Source: Diphasiastrum complanatum (taxonomy: Eukaryota > Streptophyta > Lycopodiopsida > Lycopodiales > Lycopodiaceae). Taken from it: DNA of 64,000 nt. Position numbers and translations under genes: made by a program. The stretch lies in assembly GCA_029204225.1 (NCBI GenBank), contig CM055106.1:51407325-51471324 (forward strand), in the 5' to 3' direction. The notes beneath the pieces are model-generated. The model had not been told where the DNA came from. It searched no databases and saw nothing but the letters and a program-made list of their open reading frames with translations. Numbering within the stretch: position 1 is the stretch's first letter; each line of letters starts with the position of its first letter. Positions 11,413 to 23,467 of the stretch are shown here, one piece after another.

Positions 11413-12900
11413 GTCATTAGTTTCATTTCCATAAAAAAAACCAGCCAAAAATGCTAGTACAACTCCAACAATAAGATATTGCAAAACAATGTAGCTAGTT
11501 TCACCATATCTTGACAATTTGCACATATTCACATGAATTAGCTCAAACTTGAGATAGAAGAAGCAAAGTAAACTTGAAAAAAACTCACAAATTTCCAAGA
11601 TACTAGGCCAGAGCTATCCAAGAGCACATCTCACTTTAGACTGAAGAAGAAGGGGTGAATGAAGAATGAGAGCCGAGCATGAGAGCCAAGAAATGCTAGT
11701 TTAGAATGATAGGAAGATATTATGTGAGCCTCATGGTGAATTCCAAAAAAAATGGAATGACCATGTAGGAGTTAGTATTTCTAGACATTTGTAATAAATG
11801 TAAGTAGACCCCTTTTAGAAAAGTAGAGTGAGCCACCTTTTAATGGTGACCTTTAGTGAAGAGGATAATTCTACTTGTAATTTGTGTAATTTGGAATTGC
11901 CACTAAGATGCCATCTAATTAGCTCTCTTGTTTATTTAAGAGACTACCCCTTTGTAGAAAGGAGCTTTTTGTGTAGTGCAACTACTCCATGTCCTAATGA
12001 GAATAGCCTCCACGAGTTGGATGCATCTATTAAGCTCCTTGATCATTCTTGTTTTCTTGAGTGATGAATTTATGATATTGCACTTCCATTCTTTATGTGG
12101 TTGTGGATCTAGTGTAGTTGTGAAATAGAGTAGCGTGGATTAGAATTCTTGCTTTTGTGGATTAGGGTAGAAATCAGCATTTAGGTGAATCATTTAGGCA
12201 GGGATTGTGAATTAGTTCTTGCAAATCCTTTGACATCCTAGTTCTTGATGATATTCTTGGGATGTCCAAGAATTAAGAAATGTGTGTTTTTTGATTCTTG
12301 GACTTTCAAAATGTTGTCTATTTTGTTTCTTGATTCTGCTTTGTGGTATGCTTAGTTTAGTTTTCAGTTTGCAAAGATGTGTTCATTTACAACATTAGAA
12401 GTAGGATTTCATTTGGTGTTCAACCGAGTTACAATCTGAGTGAACACAGTGGCTTGCATGTTTTGTTGTTAATGCATGTGAGTACAGTTCAAGAGAGACT
12501 TTCTTGAGTGTCCTCTGACAGACATGTTATATACTTCAACGATTTCAGTCATTTATGCCTGATCTGGGCATTGAAACGAGATAGACAAATACCAAGAAAT
12601 GCTCACAAACTCTGCTGACAGGCAGATTAAGAAGCGTAAGTTGTAAAACATTTACTATTTTTTGCAACTTTGGCATGTTAATAAGGTCGCATATAGACCT
12701 ATTGTAATTGGCTTATTCATGTTCATTGAATCTAGTCACTTTAGATCTAGGGTTTGAAATAGATGTAGAACCTTCCATTAGTTGATAAGCTTGGCCAAGA
12801 GCATCCGAATAGGGTAAATGATTGCTAGTATACAAGCATGGGAGTATTTCATGTCCAAAATCAGTGGGTATGAGCGGAAGTTGGTAATGAAATTCCAGCA
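11413..12900. other. Gene-free region
   Basis: AT-rich, with no open frame of convincing composition, no recognised repeat family and no RNA gene seen. Confidence 0.5.
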
Positions 12901-12904
12901 AGCT

Positions 12905-13661
12905 CACACATGTGGGGAATGATCCTCAAGTGTGAATGATCTTGTTAAGCTTTGTATTTAGCACATAAATTGAATCTAGATTGAATATCAAGATCTAGTT
13001 CTAGAATTTATGACCAAAGCACAATCTAGCATGCTAATAATCAAAGAATGATTGCATTCAAAATCAAAAGAGAAGAAGTACAAGAATTTAATATATTAGC
13101 ATAATCCTCTACTCGAGTTAGAGAGAGAAAGAGAAAGCGAAATTCAAACAAACAATAGTACATATCCAAATTGACATGGAATAGCCTCAAAGCTTGATTC
13201 TTCATAAAAAATTATGAGAGAGCTTACACATATTTATGGAGATTGGAGTAGCTCGAGGTAGAACCATCTCCTTCCTACTTTCTTCCACATCTAAAAGTAA
13301 AAACTAGAAAACTAGTGACATTTGTCACTTTACATGCATGCATTTCTACCTACTTTTACCAAGTGTCAAATTCTAAACTAGAATTTTACAAATCACCATG
13401 CATGTGTCCAATTCACTTTGTGCATGCCTTCCATGTCACTATGGATGTGATGTGCCACGAGTTTCTACAAGCCCATAATTGGCATTTCTATGTCTACATT
13501 CTATATGCATGTTGTATATGACCAACTAGACTCAAGAAACCATGTAGCTCGAGTTTCTTCTAGGCCAACTTTGGCATTTACAATATGAAATATTAGATAG
13601 ACATAGAAAAAACTTTTTCTAAAGCCTAGAGTCAAGATAGACGATTTTTCATTTTTCAACA
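12905..13661 (-). repeat. Probable 3' LTR of the following minus-strand Copia
   Basis: Placed by position: the minus-strand pol begins just to the right, and a polypurine-like AGGAGTGTTG (minus strand) precedes an LTR-type TGTTGAAAAATG start at about 13661. The far end is a guess because no second copy exists in the window. Confidence 0.35.
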
Positions 13662-13739
13662 CTCCTAAAAATTGATCTATGTTGACTTGAACATGGATTT
13701 TGGAATAACTTCAAGATTGGCTCTATGCTTGATAATGGA

Positions 13740-15080
13740 ATTTTTGCTTAAAGGTCTGGTGAGCATGTGTCGATGTGCTCCAAGTAGATTTCCCCTCCAA
13801 TGAGCTTCTCTCTCACGAAGTGATGTGCAACTTCGATGTGTTTGCTCCTTGCATGAAATATTGGATTGTTGGCAAGGGCTTGTGCTAAAATATTGTCACA
13901 CATGATCAATGGTAGATCATCTTCCTTGATAGTCTTTAGCTCCAAAAGCAACCTCTTGATCCAAAGCACTTCTTTTGTTGCAGTAGTAAGTGCCTTATTT
14001 TCAGCTTCACAAGATGATAGTGATATAGTATCTTGCTTTTTGGAAAGTCAAGATATTAGATTTCCTCCAATATATATGACATATGCACTTGTAGGTTTCC
14101 TATCTACTTTGTCACTAGCAAAATCCGAGTCAGAATAGCCAACAATAGAAAGATCTTCCCTTTTTTATAACAAACGATAATCATAGGTTGAAGATATGTA
14201 CCTAAGTACCCTTTTGGCCATTTTCCAATGATGAATAATAGGATTTTGCATAGCTTGGCTCTACTTATGAACACTAAAACTTACATCAGGCCTAGTTATG
14301 GTAAGCCAAATTAAGGAGCCTATAAGACTCCTAAAAAGAGTGATGTCCTCGAAGGATCTTTCATCACCTTTATTAGAGTCTTTTACAATTTGCTCCATAG
14401 GAGTATCAATACTCTTACAATCTAGCATATTAAACTTTTTCAACATTGAAAGAGCATACTTGGATTGATAAACAAAAGCTTTTTCTTTATAGAAATCAAT
14501 TTCTAATCCTAAGATGTAATGAATTTTTCCAAGATCTTGCATCTTGAATTCTCTTTCAAGTGTAATTTTGGTTTCTTCAACTAGATTGATACAACTTCAT
14601 GTTAGGATAATATCATCAACATAAATTAGAAGAATGACAACATCACTATCATAGAACTTGACATACAAGGAAGGATCATAGTTACTAAGATTGAATCCTA
14701 GTGAGATAAGAAAAGTGTTAAGTCGAGAATACCACGATCTTGGTGCTTGCTTTAGTCCATAGAGACTTTTGAAGAGCAAGCAAATGGTCTTGTCTTGGAT
14801 AAACCCAGGAGGTTGTTTTATATAAATCTCTTATTCTAGATATCCATTTAAGAAAGCATTTGAGGCATCTAGTTGAAAAACTTGTCATTTGAAAAAACAA
14901 GCAATAGAAATGATGACTCTTATTGATACCATCTTTGCAACAGGAGCAAAAGTCTCCTCATAATCAAGTCCATAAACTTGGGAGCCTTTTGCACAAAGTC
15001 TTGTGTTATACTTGTTGACTGTGCCATCTTGATTATATTTGACTCAAAAAACCCATTTGCAACCAATAGTATGCTTGTTC
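13740..15080 (-). pseudogene. Ty1/Copia RT-RNase H fragment
   Basis: Minus-strand pol in several frames. The RT start WVFQV-like region reaches about 15060. [19 protein letters not shown] and LLIYVDDIILT (14597-14779) include the YVDD active-site motif. IHYILGLEIDFY...FRSLIGSLIWLTITRPD lies at 14261-14542. The RNase H end NPIFHARSKHIEVAHHFVREK lies at 13748-13969. Stops and frameshifts separate the blocks. At about 15080 it meets a Gypsy-type LTR, so the 5' part is lost. Confidence 0.9.
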
Positions 15081-15084
15081 ATTT

Positions 15085-15632
15085 GCTCAAACATTCATGG
15101 AAACCAAAAAGCATGTAAACTAGAAAGCAATGAGCAAACACACACAAATGGCATTAGCAGGTAGTGAATAGCAAATGAGGATGCTTCTCTCCAAAATGGT
15201 AGAGTTTCCTCCCTCTCATTAAGCATGGAAATACAAATGGTGTCTTTTTATCAATGGGGAAGGCCCTTGCCCCAAAATCCTATTGGCTACTTCTAAAAAT
15301 ATGAGTTCTAATCTTCACCATTCACATTGGGTCCAATCTAATCCAAGGGTCTTAAAAAAATACATTAGAAATCACATGATACATGTGAGTTTCACTTTGG
15401 ACCCAACTTTGTAAGCTAAGTTTATTAACTTGAAATTGTGGCCTCAAGTTTTATTTTATTAACAATAAGGCCCAAGTCTTTTTATTCTACTTACAACTTG
15501 ACTTGCATGCTCATTGAGCCATGAGCTTATATACGCAGGATGCCATGACCTCGCAACACTTTCTACTTTTTTATTTTTCCAATTTTATTTATAATATGTT
15601 GGGCATATCTCCAACAGGATCCACGGCTTGAA
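15085..15632 (-). repeat. Gypsy-type LTR fragment
   Basis: It aligns in the same orientation with 54680-55162, sharing phrases such as AGCATTAGCA.GTA.TGAATAGCAAATGAGGATG and AATGGTGTCTTTTTATC. It ends CTCCAACA, compared with CCCTCAACA in the other copy. The left end is cut by the Copia piece. As the LTR of a minus-strand element it would be the 3' LTR of the sequence to the right. Confidence 0.65.
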
Positions 15633-18405
15633 GTAGTGCCGGTCCCTCGGCACTCTGCCGGTATAGTACAAAGTCTTTTTGGAGCGCCTCTGGTGAATGA
15701 GGTAGCCTGTAACATCATCCATAAAGGTGATTCTGTCAATATTTTTCAAGTCCTTGGGTGTGAAAAAGGAGTTGTGGACTCATGTTAGCCAATGTTGGTC
15801 GATCCACGCTTGGAATCTTTGCGTCCATGGATCGCCAAGGAGTGCTGCTCTGTAAAAGATGCGCGCCACATGTAACTGATCTTCAATCTTATCAGAGGCT
15901 AGTGCTTTATTCGGATCAAAGAATATGGGTGGGAGGAAATTGTCCCACTTAGTTTCAATGCCCATTAAATATTCTAAGTCTCGGATGTAAGTGGCTGTCG
16001 CACGGACTGTTGGGTTAGGACCATTGAAATATTTTCTGGAAAACTAGGTGAGAGCCCTTCTGGCATCTACATCCGTATTCCAACCGTATTCTGTAGTAAT
16101 ATTTGGCCAATTGCAATTTTGTATGGTGATCTGGTCCAAGGGTGTGCCGCATTATGCCCATTTAGATCGTCGCATGCAAGGGAGGAAATCTGCGTTCACC
16201 CGAAATTGTCATGGACTAGCCACATAGGCCCTGATGGCCGAAGGGTCTCACTCGAACAGTTGTTGGTGCCGCTCTAGCTGTGGTTGTAGCACTGGGAGAA
16301 CTTGCAGCTCGTTGCCCTTGTCTTGGCTGGAGTTGGAGCTGGCAGGGTCTTTCACGGGTGGCGGTGGAATCACCATAGGGGCTGGCTGAGGTTGCTGCTC
16401 CATGTGTTTCTGGCATGCCTTAAAAGCCCTTTTTGACTGTGCCAATTCTTGCATTGCCCTATGTCGATAGTTATCAAACTCGGCCTAGTACTTGGCAAAC
16501 ATATCAATATAAACTTGCACCTACTTCGAGAGTAGATCCACATCGGCTTGGTTGAGGAGTCTGTTGGTAGGTGCGGGTTGTGCCAACCAGGCCGTCTTTT
16601 TTGCTTGTAGGGCCGTCACCTCCGCTCCAGGCATAGATTTTTTGTTTCCAACACCGAGATTTGTGCTTGAAGCGGAGTGAGGCATTGCATGAGTTGATGC
16701 AGGATCTCCTAGACCTTGATCTGAGCATCCGTTGTAGACTTGAGAGGGCCGCGATGTACCCTTGGAGATCCGCTTCATGTTTCTTGAGTTTCTACACCTC
16801 ATCTTTTTCTACCTCTTCGTGTTGTTGGGCAATCAGCAGATCTTGCTGTAGTTGGCTGATTTATTCCCGTAGCTGGGTGTTGCTCATTGCCAATTCCAAT
16901 ATACGGCTGTCCAATTTCGCTTTGGTGGCCACCGCCTCTTGGACAAAGGTACCCAAGATTTGGTAGGCCGTTGAAATATCTGTGGGACCGGTCGGAATGG
17001 TGGTGCTCGCAGGGGCTTGTTGTGAGGTAGTCCGAATGACCTGTATTGTGTCGTCATCATCTTCAATCAGCTTCTCTGGAGAGTGCATGCCATCAGGTGC
17101 GATGGAGTCAACACGATCAGGCGAAGCTGTAAACACTCTTTGCCTAAATGTGTCATCAGGCAACAGTTTGTCGCCCTCGACAACCTTCACTAGAGATGTG
17201 GGAGGTGTGAGAGGAGCAACAAAAGTGATAATTGGGGTAAGAACAGATTGTTCAAAAGAAGGAATAGAAGGAACATAAGGGAATTGGAGGGTGGTTTGGA
17301 GGATGGATGGAGATGAGAGAGGTGAGGAGACTTGGCAAGGCGATGAAAGGTTGATGACTTGCATCCACGATAGGGTGTCGGGAGAGAGCTGTGAATCAAG
17401 AGGATTGATGTGGAGGAGGGGGGGTGGAAGTAGAAGCAGGGGGTATGGACGAAGCGATAGTGATGGAAGTAGTGGAAGAGGCGGGAACGGAGGTAGAGGA
17501 CGTCAAAATAGGAAGAAGAGGGGTGAATGTGGTAGTGGAGGTGGTGGATTGAATAGAAGAAGAGATTGTGACTGAGGTAGTGGGGGTGGTTAGTTGCGGA
17601 GGTGCGGTACGTCATCTGCTGGTGTGACGGGAGGTGGAAACATCAAAGGACGGGTACAGTGTAGTGTGTGGGATGGCGACAGACAAAATGCTGGATCGGT
17701 TAAGCCTGCGCACCTTCTCCTCGAGAAGCGCATAGGCAAAGTTACGTAGCAGTGGTCCTGTTGCGATATGGTCATGCGTGTCAGATTTGATGGCAATGGA
17801 GAGTTCATGCAAAAGGAAAGTATGCCAGTCGTATGACACTACTGAGGGGGTAGGAAACTCCATGAAAGATTCCACAATTTGGTTGAGCAACATGGATTGG
17901 ATGCGGTCCTTATGAAAAGTCGAAACAACTAAAACGTTGTTCAACAAGTAGGCAGCTGCTTGGATTACAGGATTGCTGATAGCCTCTATCAAGTACCCAT
18001 TGTTAGTCTGGATTGGGATCTCAGGAGCAGTCTTGGCTATGTAAGGTTTGATGATGTTTTTGGCTTGGCGATGGGAGATCGCTTGGCGATCATCGGACAC
18101 TATGCCGACGGTGACTATGGAGTTAGCATTTATTTGTACCTTATACATGGTACATTGGATAGAATGTGGAAATGTGACTTCGGCGCGTCCCACGTGGCGT
18201 AAGCATGGAGAGCTAGCCGCATGTTGATGTCAGAGGAGAATAGCGCTGGGTAAAAGCCCATTGCTGCAAGAAGAGGGCCAATAGATTGAATGCAAGGTTG
18301 GATCAAGGAATTAGACGACAGGGCCCAAATCTGGGTGGCAGAAGGTATCTCGCATTAGATGACCTTCTTCGTGCCAGTATCGTCAAAGGAGGAGGAAGAA
18401 GTCAT
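15633..18405 (-). pseudogene. Extra ORF of a Gypsy (Athila/Tat-like) element, decayed
   Basis: The minus-strand frame starts at 18405 (MTSSSSFDDTGTKKVI, then an in-frame stop). Readable blocks follow at 17612-18193, 16861-17364 (Pro/Ser/Thr-rich), 16216-16802 (Gln/Ala-rich, coiled-coil-like) and 15780-15965. A second copy is split over 46006-46660 and 47652-47785. The ORF lies between integrase and the 3' LTR, the position of the env-like or additional ORF in Athila/Tat Gypsy lineages; that placement is the basis of the call. I do not recognise its domains. Confidence 0.55.
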
Positions 18406-18440
18406 GATGCTAGATGATAAACAAGTGCTTTAGTGCCCAA

Positions 18441-19523
18441 TGGAATGGTGAAATCACTTTTGACGCACTCCAAAAACTTTTTCCGCTGCAATCACTCTGT
18501 TTTGCTGTACCATACTTGCAGGTACAGTCCGGGTGCCCTTCGTTGGGAGTCCGTAGCCTTTCGTTTGGGTCAAAACGGATAAAAGAGACAAAATTAAGGG
18601 CTTTTTCACTTTTTGAACTATTTCTTCAGTTTGAAGAGACTTCAACCTTCAGTGAATTTGGACCCAACTCAACTTTCAATATGAAGATTTTTATTGAAGT
18701 TGAAGAGCTAAATTTGTTTCAAATTCTCTTAGCCTTCTTCAAGGACCCTTTAGAGTACATCTTACAGCCGATTTTAATCCGACGGTGGGTACTCATCTTG
18801 AGTAACACGATCTCTTTCGTTGATCTTGAATATAATTGATCCAATGATCACAACTTGATCTGCGCGCTAATGGTAATCCCTCCAACCACTGGCCCACCCC
18901 TCCTGCACTTGACCGCGCGCGACCAGTCCGCCCTTCTCCACGAGCCTTCTCCTCCAAGCTTGGGTATGGCTACCCTCTGAAATCTCATCCAGCACCCTTG
19001 CGCTTCCACGGCCAGCCACGGCCTTCTAGGTGTTGTTTCACACTGCTAGGGCGCCATCCTCTGGAATTTTACAGCTTCCAAAATGATTCAGAATGGAGAG
19101 AAATCCATGTTTTTGAGATTTCAAACCCTAGTCCAGGATTTTTCTCAGAAAACTGATCTTGGCTTCCTGTTCACAGTTCTCTGACAGGCCAATCCTCTTC
19201 CTCTGAGGTCGCCCTACTGCTAGGAGTGTGTTGCTTCAATCCGTTTGTCAAACGGTGTCCGATTGAATGCACACTGACTGCAAACGCCAAGTAGCCTTCC
19301 TTCAAAATTTCAAAATTTTGTCTGTTGAGGTTCTGATTCAGCCAACAACTCGTCTCCGAATCCTCACACAGTCTCAAGCTCAACAAGCTTCTGTGTGCTA
19401 GACTATGTGCACCAGTGCTTCTTTTTCCGTCTTAAACCCGACGTAAACCCCGAACTCTCAGAAAACTGTTCTCGCGAAGCTCTCTACAACGGCAATGTTG
19501 TACTGTGTACACTCCCTGTACGA
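18441..19523 (-). other. Copia 5' leader sequence
   Basis: Homologous to the leader of the complete Copia at 56505-62528 (around 61200-62270): both contain TGGAATGGTGAAATCACTT, CAATCACTCTGTTTTG and GGGTGCCCTTCGTT. It is non-coding. On its left it is joined to the start of the Gypsy extra ORF, so this is a recombination or truncation joint. Confidence 0.7.
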
Positions 19524-19808
19524 CTCTGATACCAACTTAGAATTCGCTTTGAACGAGAACACAAATCATGCTACACATTAACACAGACATAAAACACTCT
19601 CCACACCAAGCTCACATAGCAACTGTATTTCTCAAAATGAAATTACACTGTACATATAGTTCTTCACTTAGGCAACCCATTCATGACCCAGGTCGTCGTT
19701 GGCGGGACGCGTGTCCCGTCGACTTTCCTCGTGGCAAGGCCAACCGATCTTTATCGACTGATAGGACACACAGTACAGTAGCACAGTGATTCTACTTTAA
19801 TTCTAACT
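19524..19808 (-). repeat. Copia 5' LTR with primer-binding site
   Basis: CTCTGATACCA (19525-19535) is the complement of the initiator-tRNA primer site TGGTATCAGAG. The LTR follows, beginning TTAGAATTC and ending AATTCTAAC near 19808. Relatives occur at 44996-45190 (same strand) and 62909-63170 (opposite strand), sharing the text around GGCAACCCAT.CATG.CCCAGGT. Confidence 0.7.
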
Positions 19809-20208
19809 AAAAGTGCTCTTTTTCAATGTTTTTGATGAGATCTTGAGATCCTCTGATCCTTAACCCTTGTAGACTTGTATTCCATTACATCCACGTCAGA
19901 TCTGAATATGGAGAGTTCTCTAGAAATTTTGATGGACATTTGGTAGCTGATCTATCAGTTTAAGTGAATTTTGTCTTTATTTTGTTATGTTTTCTTGCGA
20001 TCGATGTCTCTGATTTGCAAGAATGGATGCTGATTGATGTACTATGTCCTATCTGGATCTAGATCTCACTTGGATCTTGTCGGATGCTGTCGGATCTTAT
20101 TAGATCTTGATGGATTGGCTTTGATCTGACTAGATTCCTCCAGATCTGGTTGTGATGACCTTCTAGATGTAAACATTTACTACTTGTCATCACCATCCTT
20201 GATCTGCT
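19809..20208. other. Gene-free, GATCT-rich stretch
   Basis: The words GATCT, GGATCT and AGATCT recur about a dozen times, as they also do in the Gypsy leader near 53330-53560. It is probably the non-coding spacer between Gypsy integrase and downstream sequence. No gene is seen. Confidence 0.5.
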
Positions 20209-20520
20209 TCACTGTGGTGGCCAATACTTGTGCAACCGGTTACCATTGATGGGCGTGTTGAATGGCATCCCATCTACCTGCTCGAGGTTCACAGCTCCAT
20301 GGCTGAGTATCTCTTTTACTCGGAATGGGCCTTCGCCTGTGAACTTCAACTTTCCTTTGATCGCCTTGGTTTTATACATGAGGACCAGATCTCCTGATCG
20401 AAGACCTTTCTTGTGCAACTGGTGATCATGCCATGCCTTGTGTCATTCTTTCTCAGCTGCCAATGCATGCATAGCTACTAAGCGCATTTCACAAAGTTTA
20501 TGCAGTGCTTCATGGCGCAA
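20209..20520 (-). pseudogene. Gypsy integrase C-terminus
   Basis: The minus strand encodes GLRSGDLVLMYKTKAIKGKL, GPFRVKEILSHGAVNLEQVDG and INGNRLHKYW, the GPY/F-type C-terminal module of Ty3/Gypsy integrase. Nucleotide homology with the other Gypsy copy (about 48430-48630) ends at CATGGCGCAA, position 20520, where a gene 2-like sequence begins. Confidence 0.85.
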
Positions 20521-22065
20521 ACATAATCCAATATTTTTAGACAAAATTGATTTTGTATGTACTGTCGAGATATCTATGTCTATCACATAAATAAGACAAT
20601 GCCTTTATTGCCATTACTATAGTTCCTACTTGTGAATAAAAGTTATCATGTTGAGTACAAATTTCATTATGTACAAAGTATTTAAGGTAATGGCACAATG
20701 CTGAATCCTTTTGCCCAACAACATTTTAGGCACCTCCTTTTCTCGTAGCAAAATCATCAACTTCAATTGTGTCCTGCAACATAAATACAAAACTTTGTAA
20801 TCATTTTAATTTTCAGATGGATCTTAGTTCAGTACAATGCTAAATATGATTATGATGGAATAAGTCATGTTTGTCATACTCCAACAATCCTGTTGCACGC
20901 AAGTCATGCCCAGCATGAATATTTGTCACTACCTCAGAAAAAACGTATTGCTCTGGAGGAGGATATCTTTTTTGAAACTCAATGAACTCCTCCTCACTAG
21001 GAGCATTTGCTCCATAGGCTACACATTGTTGCCTTGTAATTTGTAAGGCCTGCTCTCTAGACTTCCAACCACCTTCATCTTCATAGTCAATTCCTTCAAT
21101 TGAATCATCATGATTGAAGTCTATTATATCCGGAAATCCTGACAATGCATTGGCTAGCACATAGAGGATCTCATCCTCTCTATTCACATATGGCTGGCTA
21201 TTCCTATGGTATACAGGAATGTCAAACAGTGTCTTGCTTTTATCGTGTTCTTCTACACCTGATGTAGAAGATATTATAATTGATCGTGATAGAGCATGGT
21301 CATACATTGAAGCCAGCCTAGCCTCTTCCTCATCACCCAATACTTCGTCTTCTAAATTTTTGTCCACATCAACAGTACATCTCTGAGCAGAAGTTCTAGC
21401 TGAAGAACCAGCACCAATTGATCTTGATGCCTTCATTAGGTATAAAGGCAGATATGAAAAAAATAAAAGCTATGCCCTCAACTATAAGCCTGCAAGATCT
21501 TCTATGGGATTCACAATATTGTAAAACCTTCAGGCTCTCGTCAAGCTTGGTAAATTTCCTATCATGTAATTCATGGAAATGAATAAATTTGAAGCCATCA
21601 ATAACAAGAGATAATTCTTGGATGCCATTTCGAAACTTTTCGAATAATTTCAAAAGGTGAGACTTGTGCTCAAGCACAAATATCTCGACATCAAATTTTA
21701 GTCGAAATAGAGAAGCAAAGTACTCAGTCCTGTCTAGAACACCAGCGTCAGAGAGGAACTGATGTAGCTTGTCGGATTCCATACTAGATATGACAGACAA
21801 AACAAGATACTGGATATCACAGGCACGCGAGGAATAGCCAAAATACAGATCCGAAGTAGCACTGTCAGGTGGAAGCGATATTGTAGGCACGCGAGGGTGT
21901 GATGGAAAACTCGAAACGTAGCAGCAGCATCACGTGGTAGCAATATTGGCTAGAGGACGACGAACATCCGATATCAAAGGCACGCGAAGGAGTGCTGGCA
22001 AATAGGAACCGAAGCAGCAGCGTCGCGTTGTTGCAATATTGTAAACGAGATCTCGGGGGGAACAA
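20521..22065 (-). pseudogene. Unknown intron-bearing gene ('gene 2'), copy 1
   Basis: Minus strand. An N-terminal block from ATG 21783 (MESDKLHQFLSDAGVLDRTE, helical, leucine-rich) is followed by a likely small intron near 21420-21465. A central block at 20840-21436 is acidic, with FPDIIDF.HDDS..G.DYEDE and EEEFIEFQKRYPPP. A 3' exon at about 20545-20790 has VDDFATRKGG and HYLKYF.HNEI...H. The last two blocks match gene 2 copies at 28976-29517 and 40652-41800 in order and exon structure. There is a stop after the RKGG motif, so it is a pseudogene. I recognise no family. It is head-to-head with the H3 gene across about 0.5 kb. Confidence 0.6.
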
Positions 22066-22495
22066 AACGTTTTATGACAATGATCAGCCCTTTTATACAA
22101 CCCACAGGTTCATCACAGTCATTCGCAGGTCACCCCTGGATACGCGACACATGTTGGCTAGTCACGGCATCACACACGTCGATCTGAGATACGTCCATTC
22201 CTTTAACGCGTGCGCACACACGTGCGAAGAATTTATGGAGATTGTCGGCCGTGTGCGGTTTAAAATCGGACACGAAGATCCACATGTGTGGAGCAATCAT
22301 TAATTGGACACACGAATCAAAAAATGACACGTGGTCATTATCAAATTTGTGAACTCTTATTCTCTTTGTGTTGCCGAAACCCAATATCGGAGTCACGCGG
22401 TCTTCTGGTTTCCTTTTAAGAGATTTAATCCATGCTCGTGCCCTTGCAATATTTCTGACTCTCCGTCAACTGGATATCAGAGTCGCATGACATAC
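21812..22495. repeat. Degenerate repeat array between the divergent genes
   Basis: A unit containing ATAT(C/T)..AGGCACGCGA occurs at about 21812, 21876 and 21969, each followed by GTAGCA or AGCAGC text and CAATATT. More distant forms, ATATCGGAGTCACGCGG and ATATCAGAGTCGCATGAC, lie near 22383 and 22475. The spacing is irregular, 65-95 bp in the first three. It overlaps the 5' end of gene 2 and its upstream region and may be promoter DNA. Confidence 0.55.
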
Positions 22496-22550
22496 TCTAT
22501 ACGTAGATTTCAACTACGCTCTACTCATGTGTCTATGATATTGGACAAAT

Positions 22551-23145
22551 ATGACGAGGACTAAATAGACCGCACGTTCGCAATCTACTATCCCTATTGC
22601 TGCTCAACCTACATCATCCGTTCATCTTGCTGTTGCTAGAGGGGGACAGGCATAAAACCCCGACTCTGGCTCAGAGATATCAGGATTTACAGAAGTCCAC
22701 CAACCTGCTAATACCGAAAGCTCACTTCAATAGGATAGTGAGGGATGTGACGAGGTCTTTGTCCATGGATGTGAGATGGTGCGTGATGGCCATAGAAGCT
22801 TTGCATACAACCTATGAAGATTATCAGGTTAGATTTTTTGAGGACACTGTGCTTGCTATTGTACATGCAAAGCGGGTGACTATCTTGCCCAAAGATATGG
22901 AGCTTGTGTTCAGGCTGAGGAATCAGTACGAGCAGGTGTTCAAGGCACCCCCACCTCCCCGACATGCTCCTAGGGTTAGACCCCCTTACCAAAAGAAAAG
23001 AAAGCAGTCAAGGCCAGTGAAGTCAGGAACCAGGGCCAAATCAAGCCAGTGCAAGACCAACCAACTCATGATCAACAAGCTGGGTCATCTAGGGTGGAAG
23101 CTGAAAACTCCCCCTCTCCTCCACATCTGCCTAAAAAAAAATTAG
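22551..23145 (+). pseudogene. Divergent histone H3-like gene (broken)
   Basis: From ATG 22551 the codons read M-T-R-T-K-stop-T-A-R-S, matching the canonical H3 tail start ARTKQTARKS with the Gln codon as TAG (22566-22568). A basic, Ala/Pro-rich tail follows, then one frameshift before about 22655. The core then reads openly: RYQDLQKSTNLLIPK, FNRIVRDVTRSL, EALHTTYEDY, FFEDTVLAIVHAKRVTILPK. These correspond to H3 alpha-N (RYQKSTELLIRK), alpha-1, alpha-2 and the [20 protein letters not shown] signature. A Pro/Lys/Arg-rich extension beyond the normal H3 C-terminus (PPPPRHAP...KKRKQ) continues to 23145. Histone H3 is a nucleosome core protein. This copy is far more divergent than a normal H3 gene, lies in transposon-like DNA and is followed by a Ulp1-like protease on the same strand; a fusion protein is possible. 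Alternative: a captured or CenH3-like copy. Confidence 0.8.
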
Positions 23146-23467
23146 TACTATCAGATGAGACCGAGAAGATGGGCTAGACCCAATTAATTCTTGATACACT
23201 AAAGTTGAAGAGGGCCTTCCTGTCACTCCTGGTCTAAATTTTTTACTAGATTACTCTTCTGATAGTGACGAATCTTTGGATGTGCCCAGACACACCACAG
23301 AGGATCTGGACAGATACATCACAAAATCAATTGCCCTTCCCAATCAATAGGAACTATATATAAAAATTTAGTTGTTCAATATCCGGTCGATCCTAAGCAG
23401 ACACTTTTTTTATTCCAAACGATATATAATTTTGACGAATACATAGCTAAGAAAATAGAAAAATCAG
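23146..23467 (+). other. Acidic linker-coding remnant between H3 and protease
   Basis: Read across frameshifts, the plus strand gives Ser/Pro-rich then acidic text (SPSPPHLPKKK, LLDYSSDSDESLDVP, TTEDLDRYITKSIALP). This looks like a disordered linker joining the H3 core and the protease domain, but several shifts and stops interrupt it. Confidence 0.4.

Noticed and set aside
17291-17575. Glycine-rich protein on the plus strand
   Set aside because: It is the opposite strand of the Pro/Ser-rich part of the Gypsy extra ORF; the Gly/Arg composition is a shadow effect.
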